A stretch of 64,000 nt of DNA from UBA935 sp031555615 (lineage in GTDB: Bacteria; Bacillota; Clostridia; Lachnospirales; Lachnospiraceae): contig JAVBUF010000042.1 in the NCBI GenBank assembly GCA_031555615.1, positions 1 through 64,000 on the forward strand, given 5' to 3'. Both the position numbers and the translations under genes were made by a program. Under the pieces are notes generated by a model that did no database searches, was not told where the DNA came from, and saw only the letters and a list, made by a program, of their open reading frames with translations. The first letter of the stretch is position 1; every line of letters starts with the position of its first letter. This document shows, in pieces, positions 8,570-16,769 of this stretch.

Positions 8570-9121
8570 ATGGAAAAAGCAGGAGTATTTTTTGGAACCG
8601 GTTATGAAGAAATCGAGGCCTTGGCGGTAGTTGATCTGCTGCGGAGAGTGGAGATTGAAACCGATATGATTTCGATTACAGACGCCAGAGAAGTTGAAAG
8701 TGCCCATGGAATTTGGGTGAAAATGGACAAAACATTGAATGAAGTAGATTTTGAGCAGTTAGACATCATTATTCTGCCCGGAGGCGGCACCGGAACGGAA
8801 AATTTGGAGGCCAGTCCTCAATTAATGCGGCAGTTGGATGGATTTTATGAAAAGGGAAAATGCATCGCGGCCATTTGTGCGGCTCCCAGTATTTTGGGCC
8901 ACAGAGGTATGCTGAAGGGGCGTCGGGCATGTTCCTATCCGACTTTTGAAGACCACCTGGAAGGCGCAGAGGTGGTACAGGAGGCAGCAGTTCAGGACGG
9001 ACATATTATCACCGGACGGGGAATGGGCTGTGCCATAGACTTTGGCCTGGCAATTGTAAAACACTTTAAGGGTCAGGAAGAAGCAGACAAGCTGGCAGAA
9101 AAAATTGTTTTTAAGTTGTGA
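8570..9121 (+). CDS. DJ-1/PfpI superfamily protein
   Basis: A 183-residue protein of the DJ-1/ThiJ group. It has the nucleophile-elbow cysteine Cys103 in AAICAAPSIL, an upstream acidic residue in GYEEIEA (about residue 14), and the GGGTGTENL loop. The group includes glyoxalases/deglycases and redox sensors, and the precise role is not readable from sequence. The start is preceded by AAAGGTGG. A CBS-domain gene follows after 20 bases, probably co-transcribed. Confidence 0.9.
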   Translation: MEKAGVFFGTGYEEIEALAVVDLLRRVEIETDMISITDAREVESAHGIWVKMDKTLNEVDFEQLDIIILPGGGTGTENLEASPQLMRQLDGFYEKGKCIAAICAAPSILGHRGMLKGRRACSYPTFEDHLEGAEVVQEAAVQDGHIITGRGMGCAIDFGLAIVKHFKGQEEADKLAEKIVFKL

Positions 9122-9141
9122 CGATTTTGTGAGGTGGACAG

Positions 9142-9549
9142 ATGAATATATTATTCTTTCTTACCCCCAAGAAGGAAGTTGCATATCTTAATGATAAGGA
9201 TTCCCTTCGGCAGGCGTTGGAAAAAATGGAAAACCATCGGTATGCGGCAATTCCCATTATTAATAAGAAAACCGGGAAATACATAGGGACATTGACAGAA
9301 GGTGATTTGCTGTGGTATTTGAAAAAATGTAATCTTCCTTCCTTAAAGGATGCAGAAGATATCTCTGTAATGGAGATAGAGCGCAGACGGGATAATGCGC
9401 CGGTGAGTGCAGATGCCAAGATGGAGGATTTGATCAATCTGGCCATGAGCCAGAATTTTGTGCCCGTGATTGACAGCGGCAAATGCTTTATCGGTTTGGT
9501 AACCAGAAAAGACATTATTCAATATTTAGTGGAAAGCAGAAAAAAATAG
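9142..9549 (+). CDS. Stand-alone CBS-domain pair protein
   Basis: A 135-residue protein made of two CBS motifs (about residues 8-65 and 75-133), including YAAIPIINKKTGKYIGTLTEGDL and FVPVIDSGKCFIGLVTRKDI. Such a pair forms a Bateman module that binds adenine nucleotides such as AMP, ATP or S-adenosylmethionine, and often regulates partner proteins. There is no attached enzymatic or membrane domain. It lies 20 bases after the DJ-1 gene with the ribosome binding site GAGGTGG. Partner unknown. Confidence 0.9.
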   Translation: MNILFFLTPKKEVAYLNDKDSLRQALEKMENHRYAAIPIINKKTGKYIGTLTEGDLLWYLKKCNLPSLKDAEDISVMEIERRRDNAPVSADAKMEDLINLAMSQNFVPVIDSGKCFIGLVTRKDIIQYLVESRKK

Positions 9550-9561
9550 AAGAATTTACCA

Positions 9562-9591
9562 TAAATAATTTTTGCACCAACGTTTATACTA
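9562..9591 (+). promoter_or_regulatory. Candidate sigma-G promoter of the spore protein gene
   Basis: TAAATA (9562-9567), 17-base spacer, TATACTA (9585-9591) resembles the forespore sigma-G consensus (TGAATA, then CATACTA). It would give a leader of about 130 bases. Confidence 0.45.
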
Positions 9592-9633
9592 TGAACAAGA
9601 TCAGTGATGGAAACGCGCTTAAATTGAAACAGA

Positions 9634-9684
9634 CATCTGCTTCAAGATAAGTGAATTGACAAAGCTTATCTTGAAGAATAGATG
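9634..9684 (+). promoter_or_regulatory. Stable hairpin in the leader of the spore protein gene
   Basis: CTTCAAGATAAG (9640-9651) pairs perfectly with CTTATCTTGAAG (9665-9676). After a small internal loop the stem is extended by CATCT (9634-9638) pairing with AGATG (9680-9684). No U-run follows, so it is not an ordinary terminator. It could stabilise the mRNA or act as a protein-binding site; the role is unknown. Confidence 0.55.
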
Positions 9685-9728
9685 ATTGTATTTTGGACAA
9701 TCAAAAATAATAACGGAGGTGAAATGAA

Positions 9729-9926
9729 ATGGCAAGTAGATCTAATAGAGTAGAAGTTCCTGAAGCTAAGGACGCTATGAACCGTTTTAAAACAGAGGTT
9801 GCTTCTGAACTTGGTGTAAACCTGAAGGCTGGTTACAATGGTGACTTAACTTCTAAAGAAGCTGGTTCTATCGGCGGCGAGATGGTTCGTAGAATGATCA
9901 AAAAGCAAGAAGAATCTATGAAATAA
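9729..9926 (+). CDS. Alpha/beta-type small acid-soluble spore protein
   Basis: A 65-residue protein with both SASP hallmarks: the germination-protease region (RFKTEVASELGV) and the DNA-binding signature (GDLTSKEAGSIGGEMVRRMI). These proteins coat forespore DNA, protecting it from UV and chemical damage, and are degraded on germination. Preceded by a perfect GGAGGTG site, with a strong terminator after it. Its presence is direct evidence that the organism belongs to an endospore-forming lineage. Confidence 0.97.
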   Translation: MASRSNRVEVPEAKDAMNRFKTEVASELGVNLKAGYNGDLTSKEAGSIGGEMVRRMIKKQEESMK

Positions 9927-9942
9927 CAAGTTTTAAAAGAAT

Positions 9943-9974
9943 GGGGTGCTGCAGAATGCAGCACCCCATTTTTA
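9943..9974. terminator. Terminator between spore protein gene and ECF gene
   Basis: GGGGTGCTGCA (9943-9953) and TGCAGCACCCC (9957-9967) form a perfect 11-bp stem with a GAA loop, followed by ATTTTTATC. It may also serve the convergent ECF transporter gene. Confidence 0.92.
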
Positions 9975-9989
9975 TCAGTAATGTTTTTA

Positions 9990-10556
9990 TTAATTTTCAT
10001 TTTTTAAATATTTTTTAAGCGGCAGCCAGATGAGATAAGCCAGCAAACTGCCCAACAATCCTGTGACTAACTGGGTCAATGAAAAAGTAATTTTGGCGGT
10101 TTCCAGTACCTTGGGTAAGGCTTCCGGCTTAGGCAAGTGGGAAGCGATGTCGTTGCCAAAGAGGGGCAGCAGCACCCATACCACGACGATGCCCAAAAAG
10201 GCGGCTTTTAAAATGGACGCGGCACACAATCCCAGGGGCAGGCGGTTTTTAAAAGTTATTTTATTTTGAAAGTACCATACAATCACTGCCAATACGGCAT
10301 TGCCCAGCATAACCACGGGGAACATCAGCGGAATGGCGGCCATGATAGGAGAGCCGGTAAAAAAGAAAGCGGTAATCGGGGCCACCACACTAATCAGCAG
10401 TCCGCTGTACAGCCCCACGGCCAAAACGGCTAAAATAATGGTTGCATTTACTATTGGGCCGGTAACATAGACCGAAAGATTTTTAAAATATTGACTGATA
10501 ATACAAATGGTAAGTAAGAGTGCGGTCTGCACAAGCTGCTTGGTTGTAATTTTCAT
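9990..10556 (-). CDS. ECF transporter substrate-binding (S) component
   Basis: A 188-residue, highly hydrophobic protein with about five or six membrane segments, starting MKITTKQLVQTALLLTIC. This N-terminal pattern with alanine- and threonine-rich helix 1 is typical of energy-coupling-factor S components, which capture vitamins, metals or precursors and are energised by a shared EcfAT module (not in the window). It lies 30 bases after the hydrogenase-system regulator gene and shares its attenuator-like leader. Substrate not identifiable by eye. Confidence 0.75.
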   Translation of the reverse strand: MKITTKQLVQTALLLTICIISQYFKNLSVYVTGPIVNATIILAVLAVGLYSGLLISVVAPITAFFFTGSPIMAAIPLMFPVVMLGNAVLAVIVWYFQNKITFKNRLPLGLCAASILKAAFLGIVVVWVLLPLFGNDIASHLPKPEALPKVLETAKITFSLTQLVTGLLGSLLAYLIWLPLKKYLKNEN

Positions 10557-10586
10557 AGATGCTCCTTCTGCCTTCTTTTAAGGCGG

Positions 10587-10841
10587 TTAAATTTTGGATT
10601 GCATTGCTTTGGCACTAATGCCCTTAATGCGGCCCAATTTACCGGAGAGAGCACTGATCTGATCAGGGGAGGCACTGATAATAACCGATATGATATTTAC
10701 CGATTTTTCCCGATACGGGATACCGATGCGCCCGATAATACAGTCAGAGTATTCATGCAGTAAATCATTTACTTTCGCAGCAGCTTCAAACTCGGTGATG
10801 AAAATCCCGATAATGGCAACCTTTTCTTCTTCAACGGACAT
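10587..10841 (-). CDS. Iron-only hydrogenase system regulator (TM1266 family)
   Basis: An 84-residue protein resembling the TM1266 family of small ferredoxin-like (ACT/NikR-C-like) proteins found with FeFe-hydrogenase maturation genes. Seen here: VAIIGIFI strand, YSDCIIGRIGIPYREKSVNIISVIISA, and the closing GKLGRIKGISAKA. The function is presumed regulatory and no DNA-binding domain is present. No hydrogenase genes are in this window; instead an ECF S component follows, so the operon may link hydrogenase status to import of a cofactor precursor (inference). Confidence 0.82.
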   Translation of the reverse strand: MSVEEEKVAIIGIFITEFEAAAKVNDLLHEYSDCIIGRIGIPYREKSVNIISVIISASPDQISALSGKLGRIKGISAKAMQSKI

Positions 10842-10997
10842 AGAATCACCTTTCCTTTGCAGTAATTATCAAAAAATAAAAAAAGACCTTACCGGGTCAT
10901 TGCGGTAAGGCGGGGTTCTTAACGGCAGGATAACCTTGGTTTCAGAAAAATAGTATAAGTGGCTGCTGCAAAAACAGAAATCTCTCCTTTTGCAGGT
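10842..10997 (-). promoter_or_regulatory. Leader with intrinsic terminator: candidate attenuator or riboswitch
   Basis: From a predicted start near 10997 the minus-strand leader runs about 155 bases to the regulator gene. It ends in a classic terminator: CCTTACCG (mRNA sense) pairs with CGGTAAGG (10887-10910 on the map) and runs directly into seven U residues. A second hairpin, TGCAAAA...TTTTGCA, lies earlier (about 10967-10994). A terminator about 40 bases before a start codon is the hallmark of transcription attenuation. I could not match the upstream segment to TPP, THF, cobalamin, FMN, purine, preQ1, SAM or T-box consensus. Confidence 0.6.
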
Positions 10998-11003
10998 ACA
11001 TTA

Positions 11004-11032
11004 ATTATACTCCGGAAATACTATGTTGTAAA
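11004..11032 (-). promoter_or_regulatory. Promoter of the hydrogenase regulator-ECF operon
   Basis: Reading the minus strand: TTTACA (11032-11027), 17-base spacer, TATAAT (11009-11004). Confidence 0.75.
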
Positions 11033-11078
11033 TAGAATTAAGCGGCAAAAAACGCTGGTATTTTCGGATTTAATGTGA

Positions 11079-11084
11079 TATAAT
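11079..11084 (+). promoter_or_regulatory. -10 box of the trigger factor promoter
   Basis: TATAAT at 11079-11084. A weak -35 candidate lies near 11055-11061 (CTGGTA). It sits about 80 bases before the trigger factor start. Confidence 0.5.
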
Positions 11085-11165
11085 CGTAAAATGACTGTGA
11101 TTGTGCTTATTTTAAAATACAGAATGAAAAGGTACACAGGATATATCACAAGGAGGACATAATAA

Positions 11166-12452
11166 ATGAGTTTACAGGTAGAAAAATTAGAAAAGAACAT
11201 GGCGAAGCTGACGATTGAAGTTTCGGCAGAGCAATTGGAAAAGGCAATCGAAAAAGCTTATCAGAAAAATAAAAATAAGATGAGTGTGCCGGGATTCCGT
11301 AAGGGCAAAGTGCCGCGTCAGATGATAGAGAAAATGTATGGGAAAGAAGTCTTCTATGAAGATGCGGCCAATGAGTTGATTCCTGATGCTTATGATAAAG
11401 CAATGGACGAGTGTACGGAAGATATCGTATCTTCTCCGAAGATCGAAGTGACCCAGATCGAAGCCGGCAAGCCTTTTATCTTTACTGCTGAAGTTGCCTT
11501 GAAGCCTGAAGTGAAGCTTGGCAAGTACAAAGGCGTGAAAGTAGATAAGGCAGATAATAAAGTTACGGAAGAAGAGATCGAAGCCGCTATTAATAAGGAA
11601 AGAGAAAATAACGCAAGAAATATTGCAGTGGAAGACCGCCCCGTTAAAGACGGTGATATGACTGTTATTGATTTTGAAGGGTTTGTAGATGAAGTGGCTT
11701 TTGAAGGCGGAAAGGGTGAGGACTATCCTTTGACTATCGGTTCCGGTGCGTTTATTCCGGGATTTGAAGAGCAGTTGATCGGTGCGGAAATCGGTAAGGA
11801 AATGGAAGTAAACGTAACCTTCCCCGAAGAGTACCAGGCTGAAGAACTGGCCGGCAAAGCAGCTGTATTCAAATGCACGGTTAAGGAAATCAAAGAGAAA
11901 GAGCTTCCGGAATTGGATGATGAATTTGCCAGTGAAGTTTCTGAATTTGAGACTTTAGCTGAATATAAAGAAGACGTAGCGGCAAAACTTAGCAAGGATA
12001 AAGAAAAAGCAAGTAAGGAAGCCAAAGAGGATGCGGTTATCGAAGCTATTGTTGCCGATTCCGATATGGAGATCCCGGAGGCCATGCTGGAAACCCAGCA
12101 GCGTCAGATGGTGGATGAATTTGCACAGCGGATTCAGATGCAGGGTCTTAATATGGAGCAATACTTCCAGTTCACCGGAACCAACTATGCCCAGATGATT
12201 GAACAGGTTAAGCCCCAGGCTGAAAAACGGATTCAGTCCAGACTGGTTCTGGAAGCAGTTGTGGCAGCAGAAAAGATTGAAGCCAGTGAAGAAGATTACG
12301 AAGCGGAAGTGGTAAAAATGGCTGAAGCTTATAAGATGGAAGCTGATAAAGTGAAGGAAATGATGGGTGAGCAGGGCAAAAAGCAGGTAATGCAGGATCT
12401 TGCCATTCAGAAAGCAGTCGAATTCGTGGTGGAAAACGCCAAGGAAAAATAA
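11166..12452 (+). CDS. tig: Trigger factor, ribosome-associated chaperone and prolyl isomerase
   Basis: A 428-residue protein with the three trigger-factor parts. The N-terminal ribosome-binding domain (1-110) contains the signature GFRKGKVPRQMIEK. The FKBP-type prolyl isomerase domain (about 155-240) includes VIDFEGFVDEVAF and IPGFEEQLIGAEIG. A long helical C-terminal chaperone domain follows. It binds near the ribosome exit tunnel and folds nascent chains. Length is normal. Preceded by AAGGAGG and followed after 13 bases by clpP, the usual Bacillota order for this proteostasis cluster. Confidence 0.97.
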   Translation: MSLQVEKLEKNMAKLTIEVSAEQLEKAIEKAYQKNKNKMSVPGFRKGKVPRQMIEKMYGKEVFYEDAANELIPDAYDKAMDECTEDIVSSPKIEVTQIEAGKPFIFTAEVALKPEVKLGKYKGVKVDKADNKVTEEEIEAAINKERENNARNIAVEDRPVKDGDMTVIDFEGFVDEVAFEGGKGEDYPLTIGSGAFIPGFEEQLIGAEIGKEMEVNVTFPEEYQAEELAGKAAVFKCTVKEIKEKELPELDDEFASEVSEFETLAEYKEDVAAKLSKDKEKASKEAKEDAVIEAIVADSDMEIPEAMLETQQRQMVDEFAQRIQMQGLNMEQYFQFTGTNYAQMIEQVKPQAEKRIQSRLVLEAVVAAEKIEASEEDYEAEVVKMAEAYKMEADKVKEMMGEQGKKQVMQDLAIQKAVEFVVENAKEK

Positions 12453-12465
12453 GGAGGAATCGTAA

Positions 12466-13056
12466 ATGAGTTTAGTACCTGTTGTTGTAGAACAAACCAG
12501 TAGGGGGGAGCGTTCTTACGATATCTATTCAAGACTTTTAAAGGATCGTATCATCTTTCTCGGGGAAGAAGTGAATGAGGTAACAGCAAGTCTGGTAGTA
12601 GCCCAGATGCTTTTTTTGGAAGCGGAAGATCCGGAAAAGGATATTGAGTTTTATATCAACAGTCCCGGCGGTTCCGTTACCGCAGGTATGGCGATTTATG
12701 ATACTATGAACTATGTAAAATGTGATGTGGCAACTATTTGTACCGGTATGGCAGCAAGTATGGGAGCATTTTTGCTGGCTGGCGGAACCAAGGGTAAGAG
12801 AATGGCTCTGCCCAATGCCGAGATCATGATTCATCAGCCTTTGGGCGGTGCCCAGGGTCAGGCAACGGAGATAGAAATTGCCGCCAAGCATATTTTATAT
12901 ACCAAACAGAAATTGAACCGGATTTTAGCTGAAAATACCGGGAAAGATTACGAAGTAATCGCTGCTGATACCGAGAGAGATAATTGGAAAAGTGCGGCAG
13001 AAGCAGTAGAATATGGCTTGATCGATAAGATTGTTGTAAGCCGTAAAGAGCGCTGA
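12466..13056 (+). CDS. clpP: ATP-dependent Clp protease proteolytic subunit
   Basis: A 196-residue serine peptidase with the complete triad Ser98 (GMAASMGAF), His123 (MIHQPLGG) and Asp172. It forms the tetradecameric barrel that degrades substrates fed by ClpX (next gene) or ClpC. The short N-terminus with VPVVVEQT is typical. Ribosome binding site AAGGAGG, 13 bases after tig, so tig-clpP-clpX are probably one transcript. Confidence 0.98.
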   Translation: MSLVPVVVEQTSRGERSYDIYSRLLKDRIIFLGEEVNEVTASLVVAQMLFLEAEDPEKDIEFYINSPGGSVTAGMAIYDTMNYVKCDVATICTGMAASMGAFLLAGGTKGKRMALPNAEIMIHQPLGGAQGQATEIEIAAKHILYTKQKLNRILAENTGKDYEVIAADTERDNWKSAAEAVEYGLIDKIVVSRKER

Positions 13057-13089
13057 GAAGTGTAAGTGCGGAGGAAGGTTAATCAGATA

Positions 13090-14343
13090 ATGAAGAATTC
13101 AGACAATATAAGATGTTCTTTTTGCAATAAGACCCAGGATCAGGTACGTAAGCTGATAGCCGGTCCGGCAGGAGTCTATATTTGCGATGAATGTGTGGAA
13201 ATCTGCGCGGACATTGTGGAAGAAGAATATGATGACATGGAAGAAACAATCACCGGTGATTTAGACATTAATCTTTTGAAACCGGTGGAAATTAAAGAAT
13301 TTCTGGACGAGTATGTAATCGGTCAGGAAGAAGCCAAAAAGGTTCTGGCAGTATCCGTTTACAATCATTATAAGCGGGTCACAGCACCAAGAGATAAAGA
13401 TGATATAGAATTGCAGAAAAGTAATATTATCATGGTGGGTCCCACAGGGTCCGGTAAAACCTATCTGGCCCAGACACTGGCGAAGATTATCAATGTTCCT
13501 TTTGCCATCGCCGATGCCACCACATTAACCGAAGCCGGTTACGTCGGCGAGGATGTGGAAAATATTCTTTTAAAGCTGATTCAATCCGCAGATTATGATG
13601 TTGAAAGAACCCAGTTGGGTATAATCTATATCGATGAAATTGATAAGATAACCAAAAAAAGTGAAAATGTATCGATAACCCGGGATGTTTCCGGCGAGGG
13701 TGTACAGCAGGCGCTGCTGAAGATCATCGAAGGAACAGTAGCCAGTGTTCCCCCTCAGGGCGGCAGAAAACATCCTCATCAGGAGTTGATTCAAATCGAC
13801 ACTTCCAATATTCTGTTTATTTGCGGCGGCGCATTTGACGGATTGGAAAAAATCGTGGAATCCCGCCTGAATAAGAATTCCATCGGCTTTAATGCCCAGG
13901 TGACTTCTAAAAACAGTATGGAAATGGGTGAGCTGTTAAGTGAGGTGATCCCCCAGGATCTGGTGAAGTTTGGTTTGATTCCCGAGTTCGTGGGACGTGT
14001 TCCGATTAATGTTTCCCTTCATGGTTTGGATCGGGATGCATTGGTTCGTATTTTAAGAGAACCCAAGAATGCATTGATCAAACAGTATAAGAAATTGTTT
14101 GATTTGGATGAGGTGAAATTGACTTTTGAACCGGATGCCATTGAAATGATTGCAGAACAGGCATTTGAAAGAAAAACCGGAGCCAGAGGATTGCGTTCCA
14201 TTATGGAAAAAGCGATGATGGACGTGATGTACCGTATTCCCTCTGATGATACCATTTCCGAGTGTGTGATTACAAAGGGCGCAATTGAAGGTACAAGTGA
14301 GCCTCTGATTATACATCGTGAGGTTATGCGAAAAGCTAAGTAG
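13090..14343 (+). CDS. clpX: ClpX, ATP-dependent unfoldase subunit of ClpXP
   Basis: A 417-residue AAA+ ATPase. It has the N-terminal zinc-binding domain with four Cys (CSFC and CDEC pairs), Walker A GPTGSGKT (about 117-124), Walker B IIYIDEID, and the RKTGARGLRSI sensor-2 region. It recognises tagged proteins and threads them into ClpP. The ATG at 13090, after GGAGGAAGG, is preferred over an in-frame GTG at 13066 that would overlap the ribosome binding site. A terminator follows the stop. Confidence 0.97.
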   Translation: MKNSDNIRCSFCNKTQDQVRKLIAGPAGVYICDECVEICADIVEEEYDDMEETITGDLDINLLKPVEIKEFLDEYVIGQEEAKKVLAVSVYNHYKRVTAPRDKDDIELQKSNIIMVGPTGSGKTYLAQTLAKIINVPFAIADATTLTEAGYVGEDVENILLKLIQSADYDVERTQLGIIYIDEIDKITKKSENVSITRDVSGEGVQQALLKIIEGTVASVPPQGGRKHPHQELIQIDTSNILFICGGAFDGLEKIVESRLNKNSIGFNAQVTSKNSMEMGELLSEVIPQDLVKFGLIPEFVGRVPINVSLHGLDRDALVRILREPKNALIKQYKKLFDLDEVKLTFEPDAIEMIAEQAFERKTGARGLRSIMEKAMMDVMYRIPSDDTISECVITKGAIEGTSEPLIIHREVMRKAK

Positions 14344-14346
14344 ATA

Positions 14347-14376
14347 AAACGTCGCCTTTTTGGGCGGCGTTTTTGT
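14347..14376 (+). terminator. Terminator after clpX
   Basis: AACGTCGCC pairs with GGCGGCGTT (one G-U pair) around a TTTTTG loop, followed by TTTTG. Confidence 0.85.
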
Positions 14377-14420
14377 CTAAATACATTTGATTAATACCGC
14401 AGCGGCGGTTGGAGGTAAAG

Positions 14421-16769
14421 ATGAAAGTAATAACTCCCAATTTGATTTTGCCGGCAGTGGCACTGCGTGGAATGAGTATTTTGCCGGGAACGATTATTCA
14501 TTTTGATTTAAATAGGAAAAAATCTGTTTTAGCCGTAGAAAAAGCAATGGTAGAAGGGCAGCGGGTTTTTCTGGTGATGCAAAAAGATATGGATAATGTT
14601 GATCCGGGTTATGCAATGCTGCATTCGGCAGGAATAATCGCAGAAATCAAGCAGGTAACCAAGCTGCCTGGAAATATTATCAGGGTGCTGGTGGAAGGCG
14701 TATCCCGGGCGGTATTGTTTTCTATAAATGAAGAGAATGAGGAATATTTGGAAGCAAGGATTCAGGAAGTAGAGGAAGAGAAGAATCTGGATGAGGTGAC
14801 TGAGGAGGCCATGCTGCGCTACAGTATGGATTTGGTGGAGCGGTATATTTCTTTTTCACCGCAGCTGAAAAATAATAATGCTGTAGGACGCTATGGGCAT
14901 ATCAAAAGACTTGGAACATTTATTGACCGGGTTAGCATGAACCTTCCCCTTGGAAATGAAAATAAACAAAGTCTGCTGGAAGCTTTTGGGGTGAAAGAAC
15001 GTTATGAGATTTTTTCCGAAATTTTAATTAATGAAATCGAGGTACTGCAGGTCAAGGGTCAATTGGCTCAAAAAATCAAGGACAAGGTTGACAAAAATCA
15101 AAGAGACTATTTGCTGCGGGAGCAGATGCATGTAATTCGGGAAGAATTAGGGGATGATGATTCATTCTCGGATGTGGATCAGTTTACCCAGGCTCTGAAT
15201 GCCTTACAGGCGGATCAGGAGGTAAAGGAAAAGATTCAAAAGGAAATCAAGCGTTTCAAGAGTCTTGCAGGAAGCAGTTCCGAAAGTGCTGTGGAGCGGG
15301 CATATCTGGAAACGGTCCTGGAACTTCCCTGGAACAAAGTCTCCAAAGATAATCGCAATCTGGATCGGGCAGAACGGATATTAAATCGTGATCATTATGG
15401 GTTAAAACAGGTAAAAGAACGAATTCTGGAATTTCTGGCAGTGCGGTGCCTGACTGTAGATGGGGAGAGTCCGATCCTTTGTCTGGTAGGTCCCCCCGGA
15501 ACCGGGAAAACATCCATTGCCAAAAGTATAGCGGAAGCATTGGATCGGAAATATATTCGGATATGTCTGGGTGGTGTCCGTGATGAAGCGGAAATCCGTG
15601 GGCACCGGAAAACCTATGTGGGAGCAATGCCGGGGCGGATTGTAACAGGACTGCGGCAGGCCGGGGTTAGTAATCCGCTGATGCTGCTGGATGAAATCGA
15701 TAAGGTCAGCAATGATTATAAGGGAGATACTTTTTCGGCATTGCTGGAAGTACTGGATGGAGAACAAAATGTGAAATTCAGGGATCATTATATTGAGATT
15801 CCCATTAATCTGTCACCGGTACTGTTTATTGCAACTGCCAATACCACTTCCACCATTCCACGCCCCTTATTGGACCGGATGGAAATCATCGAGGTAAACA
15901 GCTATACGGCAAATGAGAAGTTTCACATTGCCAAGGAGCATTTGCTGGCCAAGCAATTTGCCAAAAACGGAATAACCCGGGATATGCTAAGTATCAGCGA
16001 TGGTGCTTTGAAAAATATGATTGCCGGTTATACCAAGGAAGCCGGGGTCCGTGAACTGGAAAGAAGTATCCGCAAAACATGCCGGAAGTCAGCCCGGGAA
16101 ATTTTGAGGATGCGGCAGAACGGGACAGAAAAGAAGATCAAGATTGCAGCGGGAAATCTGGAGGAGTATTTAGGAAAACCCAAGTATACTCAAAATAAAG
16201 CCAATAAGACTAATGAGGTGGGAATTGTCAGAGGGCTGGCCTGGACCAGTGTGGGTGGTGACACATTAGAAATCGAAGTCAATGTGATGTCAGGAAAAGG
16301 GAAAATTGACTTAACTGGTCAGATGGGCGATGTAATGAAAGAGTCAGCCCGCACGGCATTGAGTTATGTTCGCTCCGTCAGCAGCCGCTATCAATTGCCC
16401 GAGGAATTGTTTCAAAAGAATGATTTTCATATACATATTCCCCAGGGGGCAGTACCGAAGGACGGCCCGTCAGCAGGAATTACCATGGCAACGGCATTGT
16501 TGTCAGCAGTAACCGGACTGCCTGTCAGAGCAGAAGTGGCGATGACCGGCGAAGTCACCCTACGGGGCAGGGTGCTGCCCATCGGTGGTCTGAAGGAAAA
16601 AATCCTGGCTGCCAAGATGGCTGGCATAAAAACCGTGCTGGTACCGGCAGAGAATAAAAAAGATATCCGGGAGATTGATGAGGAAATCAAAGAAGGTCTG
16701 AAAATTTGTTTTGTGGAAACCATGGAAGATGTGCTGCGGCATGCGTTAACAGAAAAGGATAAAAAATGA
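14421..16769 (+). CDS. lon: ATP-dependent Lon protease
   Basis: A 782-residue LonA protease. It has the N-terminal LON substrate domain (1-200), a central AAA+ module (Walker A GPPGTGKTS, Walker B LMLLDEIDK) and a C-terminal protease domain with the Ser-Lys dyad: Ser684 in PKDGPSAG and Lys near 727 in GGLKEKILAAK. It degrades misfolded and regulatory proteins. The ATG at 14421 is chosen because GGAGG at 14411-14415 precedes it; an upstream in-frame TTG would overlap that site. The gene overlaps engB by 4 bases, a conserved arrangement in Bacillota. Confidence 0.97.
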   Translation: MKVITPNLILPAVALRGMSILPGTIIHFDLNRKKSVLAVEKAMVEGQRVFLVMQKDMDNVDPGYAMLHSAGIIAEIKQVTKLPGNIIRVLVEGVSRAVLFSINEENEEYLEARIQEVEEEKNLDEVTEEAMLRYSMDLVERYISFSPQLKNNNAVGRYGHIKRLGTFIDRVSMNLPLGNENKQSLLEAFGVKERYEIFSEILINEIEVLQVKGQLAQKIKDKVDKNQRDYLLREQMHVIREELGDDDSFSDVDQFTQALNALQADQEVKEKIQKEIKRFKSLAGSSSESAVERAYLETVLELPWNKVSKDNRNLDRAERILNRDHYGLKQVKERILEFLAVRCLTVDGESPILCLVGPPGTGKTSIAKSIAEALDRKYIRICLGGVRDEAEIRGHRKTYVGAMPGRIVTGLRQAGVSNPLMLLDEIDKVSNDYKGDTFSALLEVLDGEQNVKFRDHYIEIPINLSPVLFIATANTTSTIPRPLLDRMEIIEVNSYTANEKFHIAKEHLLAKQFAKNGITRDMLSISDGALKNMIAGYTKEAGVRELERSIRKTCRKSAREILRMRQNGTEKKIKIAAGNLEEYLGKPKYTQNKANKTNEVGIVRGLAWTSVGGDTLEIEVNVMSGKGKIDLTGQMGDVMKESARTALSYVRSVSSRYQLPEELFQKNDFHIHIPQGAVPKDGPSAGITMATALLSAVTGLPVRAEVAMTGEVTLRGRVLPIGGLKEKILAAKMAGIKTVLVPAENKKDIREIDEEIKEGLKICFVETMEDVLRHALTEKDKK

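Noticed and set aside
10842..10997. Known riboswitch (THF, TPP, cobalamin, preQ1) in the leader
   Set aside because: Only fragments such as CCTGCC resemble the cobalamin box; the remaining conserved cores of these classes were not found.
15256..15788. Open frames antisense to lon
   Set aside because: They are shadows of the strongly coding lon frame with no start signals.
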